Positions 18,301 through 26,205 of a DNA stretch of 40,841 nucleotides are shown here, in pieces (positions within the stretch are counted from its first letter, which is position 1; every line of letters starts with the position of its first letter). This DNA comes from Winogradskyella sp. GTDB lineage: Bacteria; Bacteroidota; Bacteroidia; Flavobacteriales; Flavobacteriaceae. The translations under genes and the position numbers were made by a program. Where the stretch lies: NCBI RefSeq assembly GCF_016744625.1, contig NZ_JADGDZ010000025.1:1-40841 (forward strand). The letters run 5' to 3'. The notes below the pieces were generated by a model. That model did no database searches. It was not told where the DNA came from and saw nothing but the letters and a program-made list of their open reading frames with translations.

Positions 18301-19619
18301 TCAAAATCGAAAATAGCAGTTCCAATGCCACTAGGTGCAATATAACCTATGGTGGATTGCGCTTCAATATTATCTGGAATTCCATCATCATCTGAATCTA
18401 TATCCAAAAAATTATAATTCCCAGTTCCATCTGTATTTATAGGGTTTGTACCTGTTCCTGCAGATAAAGGAATTCCATCTGTCGTTAGAGTAAAACCTAC
18501 TTTTCCGTCTGCACGACCATCTCTAATTATATCTACTCCACCAGATTCCAAAACATCTGTAATACCATCATTGTCCGCATCTAAATCGAAATGATTAGGA
18601 ACTCCATCACTATCCGCATCTAAATTTGCGCAAATACCAGAAGCATTCAAAGTACAAAAATTCGCATCCATATAATTAGGTATACCATCAACATCATGGT
18701 CTGCTGAAGGATCTATACCTCCAGATTCATCTGTGTCTTTTATACCATCATTATCATCATCTAAATCATCTACATCACTACGACCATCATTATCATGATC
18801 TGGAAGTGTTAAAATAAATAGTTTTCCATCTCCATTATCATTAGATGCTGCTGTTAATGTGGCTTTAGTTATTAATGAGCCAGTTGGTGCTATATCGTTA
18901 AGATAAAACAGAGCTATGCCAATAGTTCCTCTATTCTCAATTACACGATCACTCAACCAATAATCAGATCCAGTAGGTGGCGGATTTACAGCTCCAGGTG
19001 TTCCTAAATTACTATTGCTACCTGTACCTCCAAAACCATATTGTGTACTAGTTTGATTTACAAAAGTTTCACCCAAAGACACTTCTGTTAAACCATCTTC
19101 TGGATAACCAAAAAATTCTATATGGTAACAGTTGTTAGCATTACGTTCAGTAACTGCTATAACACCACTAGAGCTAGAAATGATACCTCCTGAATAAGTT
19201 AGCGTCATTTTTTGAGCATCAGTCGTTTCTTCGGCTGTGTAATCGTCACAAATATTATCTCCATTTCCATTACACTCAAAATAATTATTAAGGTTTAAAG
19301 ATTGAAACGCGGCCAATGCAGAAGCATTCCATGTAGCACTAGAACTCTTATTTTCAATTTTAACCCCATTGAGTCTAATATTATTAGAGTTATGACCACT
19401 TGGTCCTAGTTGTGTCATTTCATACCCAGAAGGAACACCAAAACTAAAGTAAACATTACCATTTATAGTTACGCTCTCAATTGTTGCTGGCTGGTTTTGA
19501 TGTGTTTGAGTATCACTCCATTGAAAAGTAACACCAGATTGAATACTTGGCTTATTCGTTTGGGCATATGCAACAGTAAATAAAAAACAGAATACAGTAG
19601 TAAGTAGATTTTTATACAT
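15363..19619 (-). CDS. Large secreted protein: thrombospondin type 3-like repeats, LamG domain, T9SS sorting tail
   Basis: The 1418 residues start with a signal peptide (MYKNLLTTVFCFLFTVAYAQ). An N-terminal beta-rich region of unknown fold (about 21-265) is followed by Asp-rich calcium-type repeats at about 270-545 (DHDNDGRSDVDD, DLDDDNDGIKD, DLDSDNDEI). A LamG/concanavalin-like domain follows at about 550-725 (IDFDGVDDRL, WHHVAGTFS, GDIDEVRVFS). The remaining beta-rich repeats lead to a C-terminal sorting domain in the last 80 residues (YNVLGQSVYKI, LSEGTYIIRLVTEENGVLTKKILVK at the end). That tail directs export by the type IX system. It lacks the YPNP start of common type A tails and looks nearer the ChiA-like form. 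I infer a cell-surface or released adhesin or glycan-binding protein; no catalytic domain is visible. It stands alone between the Crp-like gene and radA. Confidence 0.85.
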   Translation of the reverse strand: MYKNLLTTVFCFLFTVAYAQTNKPSIQSGVTFQWSDTQTHQNQPATIESVTINGNVYFSFGVPSGYEMTQLGPSGHNSNNIRLNGVKIENKSSSATWNASALAAFQSLNLNNYFECNGNGDNICDDYTAEETTDAQKMTLTYSGGIISSSSGVIAVTERNANNCYHIEFFGYPEDGLTEVSLGETFVNQTSTQYGFGGTGSNSNLGTPGAVNPPPTGSDYWLSDRVIENRGTIGIALFYLNDIAPTGSLITKATLTAASNDNGDGKLFILTLPDHDNDGRSDVDDLDDDNDGIKDTDESGGIDPSADHDVDGIPNYMDANFCTLNASGICANLDADSDGVPNHFDLDADNDGITDVLESGGVDIIRDGRADGKVGFTLTTDGIPLSAGTGTNPINTDGTGNYNFLDIDSDDDGIPDNIEAQSTIGYIAPSGIGTAIFDFDEDGIDDNYRWNIDLQDTDKDEVYDFIDLDSDNDEILDIEENGMANAIILVSDGDNDGLDLLFEGSNSSDSNDVNDEINNPSASILPDTDGDLFSGGDLDYRDLFNINPPPSSTIDFDGVDDRLTGKSIINGLGKITMMAWVKIDASNNGVANATIAGEGISCRLYVQNGNKLLFGIRTTSGTTNVVNGISVNYNEWHHVAGTFSNVTGELTIYVDGKLESTVYLPTLIGKTFLGTSSWNGNFEVGRLSRDVSNKQYFVGDIDEVRVFSSALSSVQIQQMVYQEIENDGGNVRGKVIPKQIEDSKTFLKVSWGDLLAYYPMTNIKNNNTFDYSGNNNDLRLVNITTVLEQTSPMPYQTNIDGDWSSQGTWLHGDVWDIEDVSSNKEWSIIDIKNNVTSSNSHTNLGLLIESNKKLTINGDNKIDNTWYLELNGTLDLKNDSQLIQGINSDLVTSATGKILRCQEGNSSVYWYNYWASPVGSLGATSLMDNNTTTNNTNNSVYNLGMLKKPSGSNFQFTGAYDEVGKISTYWLYTYINGVTYYDYALLNPNTSLQPGVGYTQKGTGNTGSEQQYLFDGKPNNGTILINVTDTGGNGSVPAVSKTDYLLGNPYASAIDLHQFINDNAGVIDGTIQLWQQWSGASHNLDEYDGGYAQVNKTGSTRAYQFVGIEGDVNSNQDGTKTPSRYLPVGQGFMTEIVNSGNIVFKNSQRIFIKEADADGSYANGSVFFRNGSSSQNEKPMGDSTSEEGLMQKLRIEFNSVDGPLTRRELLLGFSEDTSDDYDYGYDAKNVEEYNDDLNLVLENELMTIQAYSEIAEDKVVPLVLKASGNYNYTIALTEIENITEDQDIYLLDNLTSNYYDLRSEQPYEFSSEAGEFINRFEIVFQELSESLSIIDQTIKNLNLYYAFKRNKIVVLNPKNKKIKSIEVYNVLGQSVYKINRIYEGTYNEFEVRDLSEGTYIIRLVTEENGVLTKKILVK

Positions 19620-19684
19620 AAGTATAATAGTTTGGGGACTATAATTATTTATGTACTACAATAAAATCTTAGCCGAATGGATTT

Positions 19685-19700
19685 CACTCTGAGGGGAGTG
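19685..19700. promoter_or_regulatory. Small GC-rich palindrome upstream of the T9SS cargo gene
   Basis: CACTC (19685-19689) and GAGTG (19696-19700) form an inverted repeat around TGAGGG, 66 bases upstream of the start of the secreted-protein gene. The GC-rich core stands out in an AT-rich 271-base gap. It could be a leader hairpin or a regulator site. The rest of the gap up to the radA stop shows nothing else I can name. Confidence 0.25.
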
Positions 19701-19890
19701 TACGTCTTATATACGATAAAAACTTTAGGTTGATTTTATCAAAATATATTACAAGAATACAAATTTGCATGAAAATCCGCAAGAAAAAAGTGAATTTTAT
19801 CAGATGTAACGCTTTAAAAATCCGACAAAATGCTCAATATTATACGGTTTTAATTCAAAAAAAGCATTCTAAACACTTATTATCAAGGGG

Positions 19891-21249
19891 TTAAGTCAAA
19901 AACCCGATTAAATCTTCAATCTTAGAAATTAATTGAACTTTAATCACTGTATTCTTTAAAGAAATTTTATTGTATTTAGAAACAAAAATGGTTGAGAACC
20001 CTAATTTTTCAGCTTCTAAAATTCGCTGTTCTACGCGTTGCACTGGTCTTATTTCTCCTGACAAACCGACTTCTGCTGCAAAACAATAATCGCTTGGTAA
20101 GGAGACATCTTCATTAGATGATAAAATGGATGCTACTACAGCTAAATCTATTGCAGGATCGTCAACAGTAATGCCACCAGTGATATTTAAAAACACATCT
20201 TTTGCTCCTAGACGGAATCCTGCTCGCTTCTCTAAAACAGCTAATAACATATTTAGTCGTTTTGCATTAAAACCTGTAGCAGAACGTTGTGGTGTGCCAT
20301 AAACAGCAGTACTGACTAGAGCTTGTACCTCTATCATTAGAGGTCTCATTCCTTCTAATGTTGCAGCAATTGCATTTCCAGATAATTCGCTATCTTTTTC
20401 AGAAATTAAAATCTCTGAAGGGTTAGACACTTCTCGTAAACCAGAACCCTGCATTTCGTATATACCTAACTCATTAGTAGAACCAAATCGGTTCTTATTC
20501 GCTCTAAGAATTCTGAAAACGTGGTTTCGATCTCCTTCAAACTGTAAAACCGTATCTACCATATGCTCTAAAATCTTTGGTCCAGCGATATGTCCATCTT
20601 TAGTAATATGACCAATTAATAAAACAGGAGTAGAAGTCTCTTTTGCAAATTTAATAAGCTCAGTAGTACATTCTTTAATCTGAGAAATACTACCAGCAGA
20701 GGATTCTATATAATCACTATGTAAAGTCTGAATAGAATCTATAACTACTATATCAGGCTGGAGTGTAGCGATTTGTTTAAAGATATTTTGTGTTTTGGTT
20801 TCCGTAAGAATATAGCAATTATTGCTATTTGGATTAATACGTTCTGCACGCATTTTTATTTGCTTCTGACTTTCCTCACCAGAAACATATAACGTTTTGT
20901 ATTGTAATTTTAAAGCTATCTGAAGTAACAATGTACTTTTACCAATGCCTGGCTCTCCTCCCAATAACGTTAGTGATCCATGGACCATGCCTCCACCTAG
21001 CACACGATTAAATTCTGCATCTTGCATATTTAATCTAGACTCCTGAGAAGTGTCAATCTCATTTATTTTTAAAGGTTTTGAAACACGTTTAGAAGATGAA
21101 GAAGGCGCTTTCCAATTACTCTTTTCAGGTTTTTGAATCACTTCTTCTGCAATCGTATTCCATTCTTTACATGAGGTGCACTGTCCTTGCCATTTGGCAT
21201 ACTGACTGCCACAATTTTGGCAAAAAAAGGTTGTTTTTACTTTAGCCAT
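19891..21249 (-). CDS. radA: DNA repair protein RadA (Sms)
   Basis: The 452 residues carry the full family layout. The N-terminal zinc finger has C10, C13, C24 and C27. The RecA-like ATPase has Walker A GEPGIGKST at 98-106 and the RadA-specific KNRFG at 252-256. A C-terminal Lon-protease-like domain follows (ITGGITVDDPAIDLAVVASI). RadA is a hexameric helicase that drives branch migration in recombination. A GTG six bases upstream is in frame, but the ATG at 21249 gives the standard MAKVKTTFFCQNCG N terminus. The gene is probably transcribed alone; upstream there is a 201-base gap. Confidence 0.96.
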   Translation of the reverse strand: MAKVKTTFFCQNCGSQYAKWQGQCTSCKEWNTIAEEVIQKPEKSNWKAPSSSSKRVSKPLKINEIDTSQESRLNMQDAEFNRVLGGGMVHGSLTLLGGEPGIGKSTLLLQIALKLQYKTLYVSGEESQKQIKMRAERINPNSNNCYILTETKTQNIFKQIATLQPDIVVIDSIQTLHSDYIESSAGSISQIKECTTELIKFAKETSTPVLLIGHITKDGHIAGPKILEHMVDTVLQFEGDRNHVFRILRANKNRFGSTNELGIYEMQGSGLREVSNPSEILISEKDSELSGNAIAATLEGMRPLMIEVQALVSTAVYGTPQRSATGFNAKRLNMLLAVLEKRAGFRLGAKDVFLNITGGITVDDPAIDLAVVASILSSNEDVSLPSDYCFAAEVGLSGEIRPVQRVEQRILEAEKLGFSTIFVSKYNKISLKNTVIKVQLISKIEDLIGFLT

Positions 21250-21450
21250 GTTCACTTCCTATATATATCAGGAATCTGTTTTATTTTTAGAACCGCTAAA
21301 TTAAGATAATTTTAGTTGATGTCTTTAAACCAACTTACAATAGCCAAAGCCTTAAGTGTTACTAATTTTGATGGCAAATGAGATAGTAATACTCTTTTTG
21401 TTTTTCTATATAAAGATTCAAAAAAGTAGTCCGTAGATAATGTGCTTTTT

Positions 21451-22647
21451 TTAGTTTTCTTCATCATTATCTTCTTCTTCTTCTTCTTCTTCTTCTTCTT
21501 TGTCTGTATCAACTACTGTAAGTTCATCTATTTTTGAAAAAATAAAATCCCTATTAATATGACTAACATCATTTAATGTCAGTGCAGATTCATATAGTTT
21601 TTTTGCTTTTTTGGTCTTTCCAACTTTTTCAGCGTATTGAGCTAAATAATAAGTTCCTAATAGTGAATTTGGGTTAAGCTTTTTGGCTAGTTTTCCAATT
21701 TTCTCTAATGATTCTAAGTCGTTACGTTGTTCTGCAACTTTAACTACTTTTTCTATCTCTTCTTCAGTAATAGGTTTTTTAATTCCAAATAAATCTTCAA
21801 TTCTATCATAACGATCTACCAAATATTTATCTAAAGTTCCTTCGTAAGGCAATACTTTCTCTTCCAATTCCTTTTCTCGAAGAGGTTTATATAATTCGAA
21901 AATCTTGTCAAAAGATTTTGAAATAGCACTTGTTACTAGGGTATAATGTGTATCATTTTTAAAATCATCAAAATAATAGGTTAAGTATTGATTCTTAACA
22001 TCAGCGATTTGAATATTCGCATTTAAAACAGCATCTCTAATTTCTGGCAAGTCTTTGTCTGAAGTTGCCATGTAATAGAAAATATCATCTTTAAAAAACT
22101 CTAAACGTTTCCCTAAATAATCCTTTACAGTACCAGATAAATCAGGACTAATACATACATAAGCCTGAAAAAGCGGATCTTCCTTAAATAGATACGAATT
22201 AATAAAGTTACCCATTAAATCGTGACCAACTGCTACTCTAAATTTACTAGTATTATACTTGTTATCTAGGTATGGAATTAACTCGTCTGATACAAAATCG
22301 TGAAAACGCAATCCTGATTCCTTTGGCAATCCTGTAACTTCATCACAATAGCCATCGTAATAACGTTCTTTACCTTGTACTACACCAACAATAATAGAAC
22401 CTGGCATATCATCAAAATAAGTTTGAAAATCAACTTGACCAGTAACAGGTTCAAATAAATAATCACCATCAAAAACAATGATTAATGGATGTTTTAATTC
22501 TGAAGACGGATCGTAATTCTTTGGAAGTTTAATTTTAAGTTGGCGTACAACATTTAGTTTTGAAGAGTTGATTTCATCATAACTGATTTGAGCCAATATT
22601 GGAGTGCATAATATGCAAGCCAAAACTATTAAAATAGTCTTTCTCAT
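21451..22647 (-). CDS. Secreted alpha/beta-hydrolase-fold protein with Asp at the nucleophile elbow (paralogue 1)
   Basis: The 398 residues begin with a signal peptide ending near PILAQ. An esterase-D-like alpha/beta-hydrolase domain follows at about 30-260 (LPKNYDP, FDGDYLFEPV, PYLDNKYNTSKFRVAVGHD). A helical TPR-like part lies at about 290-375, and an acidic tail ends the protein. In the family the elbow reads GHSxG with a Ser nucleophile; here it is GHDLMG with Asp143. The catalytic-type His234 in NDTHYT is kept. It is a close paralogue of the next gene upstream, with the same Asp at the same residue number. Its tail is encoded by a pure trinucleotide run. A good promoter-like sequence precedes it. 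The function is unknown: it may be an Asp-nucleophile hydrolase or a binding protein. Confidence 0.8.
   Translation of the reverse strand: MRKTILIVLACILCTPILAQISYDEINSSKLNVVRQLKIKLPKNYDPSSELKHPLIIVFDGDYLFEPVTGQVDFQTYFDDMPGSIIVGVVQGKERYYDGYCDEVTGLPKESGLRFHDFVSDELIPYLDNKYNTSKFRVAVGHDLMGNFINSYLFKEDPLFQAYVCISPDLSGTVKDYLGKRLEFFKDDIFYYMATSDKDLPEIRDAVLNANIQIADVKNQYLTYYFDDFKNDTHYTLVTSAISKSFDKIFELYKPLREKELEEKVLPYEGTLDKYLVDRYDRIEDLFGIKKPITEEEIEKVVKVAEQRNDLESLEKIGKLAKKLNPNSLLGTYYLAQYAEKVGKTKKAKKLYESALTLNDVSHINRDFIFSKIDELTVVDTDKEEEEEEEEEDNDEEN
21471..21500. repeat. (CTT)10 microsatellite, poly-Glu on the minus strand
   Basis: Ten uninterrupted CTT units are read as GAA codons for the acidic tail of the hydrolase paralogue on the minus strand. 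Unit gain or loss would change the tail length without shifting the frame. Confidence 0.9.
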
Positions 22648-22674
22648 TTGTAAGTAGGTTTAGTTAAGGGATTC

Positions 22675-22706
22675 CAAACATACTAAAATATCGTTAAATT
22701 GTCAAT
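22675..22706 (-). promoter_or_regulatory. Predicted promoter of hydrolase paralogue 1
   Basis: On the minus strand TATGTTTG (22675-22682) exactly matches the TAnnTTTG -7 consensus, with ATTG 20 bases upstream (22703-22706). It lies 27 bases before the start codon. Confidence 0.5.
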
Positions 22707-22725
22707 TTTTTTCGATGAACCGCAA

Positions 22726-23874
22726 TTAGTTTTTCATCGCATCTTGTGCCTCATACATTTTTTCGAGCATAATTTCTTTATCGATAAATTGTGATGGCTC
22801 TAAAAGCAAACCAGATTTATATCGCTGTAAGGCTTTTTTAAGATTGCCTTCTTTTTCGTAATACATCCCTAAATAATAAGCACTTAGCATAGACCCTGGG
22901 AATTCTTTCTTTACTAATTTAGATAATTTATCTAAAGATTCTAAATCATCCTTTTTATTACAAGCTGCAGCAATTGCTCTAATATCATTCTCTATTAATT
23001 TTTTTTCGAATCCGTAGAAATATTCTATGTCATTATACTTTTTCATTAAATAATCATAAGGAGAACCTTCAAAGGTGAGTACTTTTTCATTATACTCTTT
23101 ACCATTAATTGGCTTGTATAAAGCAAATATTTCGTTTAATGCTTTTGGAATTCCTCTTCCGACTAAAGAATAATGGTTGGCATCTTCAAAATTATCGAAC
23201 TTGTAATGCAGTTTAGGATTTTCAATCGATTTTAGTTTTGCGTCACACTCTACAATAGCATTTCGCAATACTTTTACATCAGCATCTGCAGTTGCCATAT
23301 AGTAAAATGTTTCCTTTTCTAATATCAACAACCGTTCTTGTAAACGATTTACCATTTCTGGAGCTAAATCCGGACTTAAAGCAACATAAGACCTAAAAAG
23401 GGGGTCATCTTTAAATAAATAATAGTTAATGAAATTTGCGCCTAAATCATGGCCAATGACAATTCTAAAATTAGAAGCTTTATAATTATCTTCTATATAT
23501 GGCAATAATTCAGCAGCTACGAACTCATAAAAATCTGCACCTTCATGTGCTGGAAAAAATGTATCATTATCATAAAAGAAATCATCCTCTCTAGTTTTAC
23601 CCTGTTTTACTCCGACGACAATACAATCTGGAATATCTTCCCAATAAGCTTGGTAATCTATATTACCTGCAACGGGTTCGAATAAATAATCGCCATCAAG
23701 AACTAAGACCAAAGGGTAAGACCGTTTTTCTTCAGAGTCATAATTTCTAGGTAGTTGAATCTTCAATTCGCGTTTACCATCTAGTTTATAAGAATCAATT
23801 GTTTCGTAAATCGCCTGAGCTTGAAGATTTAAAGCAATAAAGCAGAGTAAAACGAGTGTAAAAAAATTCTTCAT
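22726..23874 (-). CDS. Secreted alpha/beta-hydrolase-fold protein with Asp at the nucleophile elbow (paralogue 2)
   Basis: The 382 residues have a signal peptide (MKNFFTLVLLCFIALNLQAQ), an esterase-D-like domain at about 30-260 and a TPR-like C-terminal part at about 290-380 (AYYLGMYYEKEGNLKKALQRY). The elbow motif is GHDLG with Asp143 instead of Ser, as in paralogue 1, and His234 is kept in DANHYS. It aligns with paralogue 1 along nearly its whole length but lacks the acidic tail. It starts 42 bases after the flippase-like gene and may ride on the panC transcript. I do not recognise an experimentally characterised homologue. Confidence 0.8.
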   Translation of the reverse strand: MKNFFTLVLLCFIALNLQAQAIYETIDSYKLDGKRELKIQLPRNYDSEEKRSYPLVLVLDGDYLFEPVAGNIDYQAYWEDIPDCIVVGVKQGKTREDDFFYDNDTFFPAHEGADFYEFVAAELLPYIEDNYKASNFRIVIGHDLGANFINYYLFKDDPLFRSYVALSPDLAPEMVNRLQERLLILEKETFYYMATADADVKVLRNAIVECDAKLKSIENPKLHYKFDNFEDANHYSLVGRGIPKALNEIFALYKPINGKEYNEKVLTFEGSPYDYLMKKYNDIEYFYGFEKKLIENDIRAIAAACNKKDDLESLDKLSKLVKKEFPGSMLSAYYLGMYYEKEGNLKKALQRYKSGLLLEPSQFIDKEIMLEKMYEAQDAMKN

Positions 23875-23916
23875 AGTATTGATAGACTTAAAGTTAGGGC
23901 AAGTTAAAAAATATTT

Positions 23917-24876
23917 CTATATATCGGTTTTCTTTCTATTGTATATTGGAAGATAAATCAATGAAAGACCTCCTAATAGAATGGTCATTAGTGTTTGAGA
24001 TCCCCAAAGTAACCAGCCGAAAGCAAAACTTGGATCCTTGGCTATTCCAAATATAGAAAACGCAGCAAATACAGCGGCAGGATATGCTCCCGTTCCACCA
24101 TTTGTTGCAGCGACACTAAAGCTAGCAGAAATAAACCCGATTAATACTGCAGCGATAGGTATATTTTCTAGACTTTTAAAAGCAAATGTGGTTGTATAGA
24201 ACATAAGGAGGTACATTCCCCAAATAAACAGAGTATGAAATATAAAAGGCCACTTCTTTTTCATTTTAAAAATACTCAAAGCACCTTCAATTAAGCCTTT
24301 TATAAAGTTTTTTATTTTTTTGATAATGTTAGAACTATTCTTTCTTAAGACAATAAACAATAGTCCTAAAATTAAAACCAAAACTCCAAGAATAATAACG
24401 GAATTAAAACTTAATCGTTCTGAAAAAAATTCAACAATAAATTCAAATTGCAAAATAAGAGTAACGCCAATAATACCAAGCATTACTAACATATCTGCGA
24501 TTCGTTCTGCTACGATGGTTCCAAAACCTTTTTCAAAAGGTACATCTTCATAATTAGTTAAAATTGTAGCTCTAGCGACTTCTCCAGATCTCGGAATACC
24601 ATAATTAATTAAATAGGTGGCAAAAACAGCCATCGCGCTATTTTTAAATTTCACTTTATAACCTAATGGCTCTAGCATAAATAGCCAACGATAGGCTCTA
24701 GACAAATGACTTAATGTTAAACAAAAAACACTGAGCAATATCCACCTAAAATCTGCTTGTCTTGCTTCTAGAATTATTTGTTCAAGGGGTACTTTACTTA
24801 AAGAATACCATACTAAACCAATGCTTATTAGAATAGGTAATGCAATGGTTAATATTTTTTTATGTGCTGGTTTCAA
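23917..24876 (-). CDS. Flippase-like integral membrane protein (lysylphosphatidylglycerol synthase TM region family)
   Basis: The 319 residues form about eight hydrophobic helices with the family landmarks: SHLSRAYRW near residue 60, YLINYGIPRSGEVAR (about 88-102), ERIADMLVML, and the conserved SFSVAATNGGTGAYP near 253-267. The family (UPF0104/YbhN, DUF2156-less MprF membrane domain) is thought to move lipids or lipid-linked substrates across the inner membrane. The substrate here is unknown. It starts three bases after panD, so it shares the panC-panD transcript, an arrangement I remember from other Flavobacteriaceae. Confidence 0.88.
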   Translation of the reverse strand: MKPAHKKILTIALPILISIGLVWYSLSKVPLEQIILEARQADFRWILLSVFCLTLSHLSRAYRWLFMLEPLGYKVKFKNSAMAVFATYLINYGIPRSGEVARATILTNYEDVPFEKGFGTIVAERIADMLVMLGIIGVTLILQFEFIVEFFSERLSFNSVIILGVLVLILGLLFIVLRKNSSNIIKKIKNFIKGLIEGALSIFKMKKKWPFIFHTLFIWGMYLLMFYTTTFAFKSLENIPIAAVLIGFISASFSVAATNGGTGAYPAAVFAAFSIFGIAKDPSFAFGWLLWGSQTLMTILLGGLSLIYLPIYNRKKTDI

Positions 24877-24879
24877 AAG

Positions 24880-25230
24880 CTATTTTAGAAGATTGGTGGC
24901 TTCGTCTGGGAACACTAAAGAAGGTTTAAAAACTTTAGCCTCTTCAATGTCCATAAACGCATATGTAATAAGAATTAAGGTGTCACCAACCGCAACTTTA
25001 CGTGCAGCAGCTCCGTTTAATGTTATTTCACCACTATTTCGAGGACCAGGAATACAGTAGGTTTCTAAACGTTCACCATTGTCATTATTTACAATCTGAA
25101 CTTTTTCACCTTGTATAATATTAGAGGCATCCATAAGATCCTCATCAATGGTAATACTTCCTATATAATTAAGTTTTGCATCTGTAACTTTTACACGATG
25201 AATCTTAGATTTTACAACTTGTATTTGCAT
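24880..25230 (-). CDS. panD: Aspartate 1-decarboxylase
   Basis: The 116 residues are normal length. The self-cleavage site is intact at Gly24-Ser25 in NYIGSITID, which would give the pyruvoyl cofactor on Ser25. Other conserved parts are [10 protein letters not shown] and [11 protein letters not shown]. The enzyme makes beta-alanine from aspartate for pantothenate synthesis, matching panC 13 bases upstream. Confidence 0.97.
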   Translation of the reverse strand: MQIQVVKSKIHRVKVTDAKLNYIGSITIDEDLMDASNIIQGEKVQIVNNDNGERLETYCIPGPRNSGEITLNGAAARKVAVGDTLILITYAFMDIEEAKVFKPSLVFPDEATNLLK

Positions 25231-25243
25231 TCTACAAAGATAA

Positions 25244-26095
25244 TTAATTTAGAGCGATATTATCTATAAGTCTTATATCACCTGCATATACAGCTACAAA
25301 AGCTCGATATGTCTTTTTTGTTGATTTTCGTTTTACTGGTTTTAAGGTTGTTGTATCTGCAATAATAAAATACTCTAACTCCAAAAGCGGTTGTCTTTTA
25401 AATTGCTTTTCAACCCATTCCGTAACATTTTGAGCACTTTTTGTGCCAAACTTTTCATTGGCAGAATTAAGTGTTCTATATATAAAAGGCGCAATATTCC
25501 TATGCACTTCTGTCAGTCTTGCATTTCTAGAACTCATGGCCAACCCATCTTCTGCCCTATGAATAGCACAACCAATAATTTTCACAGGAATATGATGCAA
25601 TTCAACAAGTTTTTTAATAATCTGTAATTGCTGAAAATCTTTTTCACCAAAATAAGCATAATCTGGTTTAACAATTTCCAATAAGCGTTTCACTATTGTG
25701 CCAACACCATCAAAATGACCGTCTCTAAATGCTCCTTCCATTTCATGCTCTAAACCTTCAAAGGTGAAAGATTGTGATAGAATATTGTTACCGTAAATAT
25801 CTTCAACAGTTGGAGCATATACGATAATCGTCGTATCACTTACTGTTTTTAAAAGTGTAACGTCAGCATCTAAAGTTCTTGGATATTTAACTAGGTCTTC
25901 TTGGTTGTCAAATTGAGTCGGATTAACAAAAATACTAACCACAACAATATCATTTTGATCTAACCCTTTGTTAACCAATGATAAATGACCATTATGAAGT
26001 GCACCCATTGTTGGCACAAACCCAACGGACTTTCCATTGGCTTTTATCTCATCAATATGATGTGACAATTCGATTTTATTAAGAAATTTTCTCAA
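25244..26095 (-). CDS. panC: Pantothenate synthetase
   Basis: The 283 residues carry the ATP-binding motif MGALHNGHL at 30-38, the FVNPTQF motif, and [10 protein letters not shown] and SSRNARL in their usual order. The enzyme joins pantoate and beta-alanine with ATP. It is first in a minus-strand series with panD and a flippase-like gene. A perfect -7-like box precedes it, back to back with that of the divergent synthase-like gene. Confidence 0.97.
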   Translation of the reverse strand: MRKFLNKIELSHHIDEIKANGKSVGFVPTMGALHNGHLSLVNKGLDQNDIVVVSIFVNPTQFDNQEDLVKYPRTLDADVTLLKTVSDTTIIVYAPTVEDIYGNNILSQSFTFEGLEHEMEGAFRDGHFDGVGTIVKRLLEIVKPDYAYFGEKDFQQLQIIKKLVELHHIPVKIIGCAIHRAEDGLAMSSRNARLTEVHRNIAPFIYRTLNSANEKFGTKSAQNVTEWVEKQFKRQPLLELEYFIIADTTTLKPVKRKSTKKTYRAFVAVYAGDIRLIDNIALN

Positions 26096-26120
26096 GGCTA
26101 TAACAAAAAATTAACGCGTG

Positions 26121-26128
26121 CAAACATA
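26121..26128 (-). promoter_or_regulatory. Predicted -7 element of panC
   Basis: On the minus strand the bases read TATGTTTG, an exact TAnnTTTG match 25 bases before the panC ATG. A TTTTG lies 21 bases upstream of it (26150-26154), slightly wider than the ideal spacing. Confidence 0.45.
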
Positions 26129-26159
26129 ATATTTTACTGGCAATCTGCACAAAATTTTG

Positions 26160-26167
26160 TAATTTTG
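26160..26167 (+). promoter_or_regulatory. Predicted -7 element of the synthase-like gene
   Basis: TAATTTTG is an exact -7 match 38 bases before the ATG at 26206; the -33 part is poor (ACTGG). The two divergent -7 boxes lie about 30 bases apart. Confidence 0.4.
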
Positions 26168-26205
26168 CATGTTTTTTACCTTTAATTTACAAAAGCAGCA
26201 GATTT

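Noticed and set aside
21312..21512. Full 66-codon minus ORF beginning with a poly-Lys run
   Set aside because: The N-terminal Lys run is just the CTT microsatellite read in another frame; only the shorter 51-codon part is kept as a weak finding.
24821..25060. Plus-strand ORF across panD and the flippase-like gene
   Set aside because: It is antisense to two conserved genes and has no independent support.
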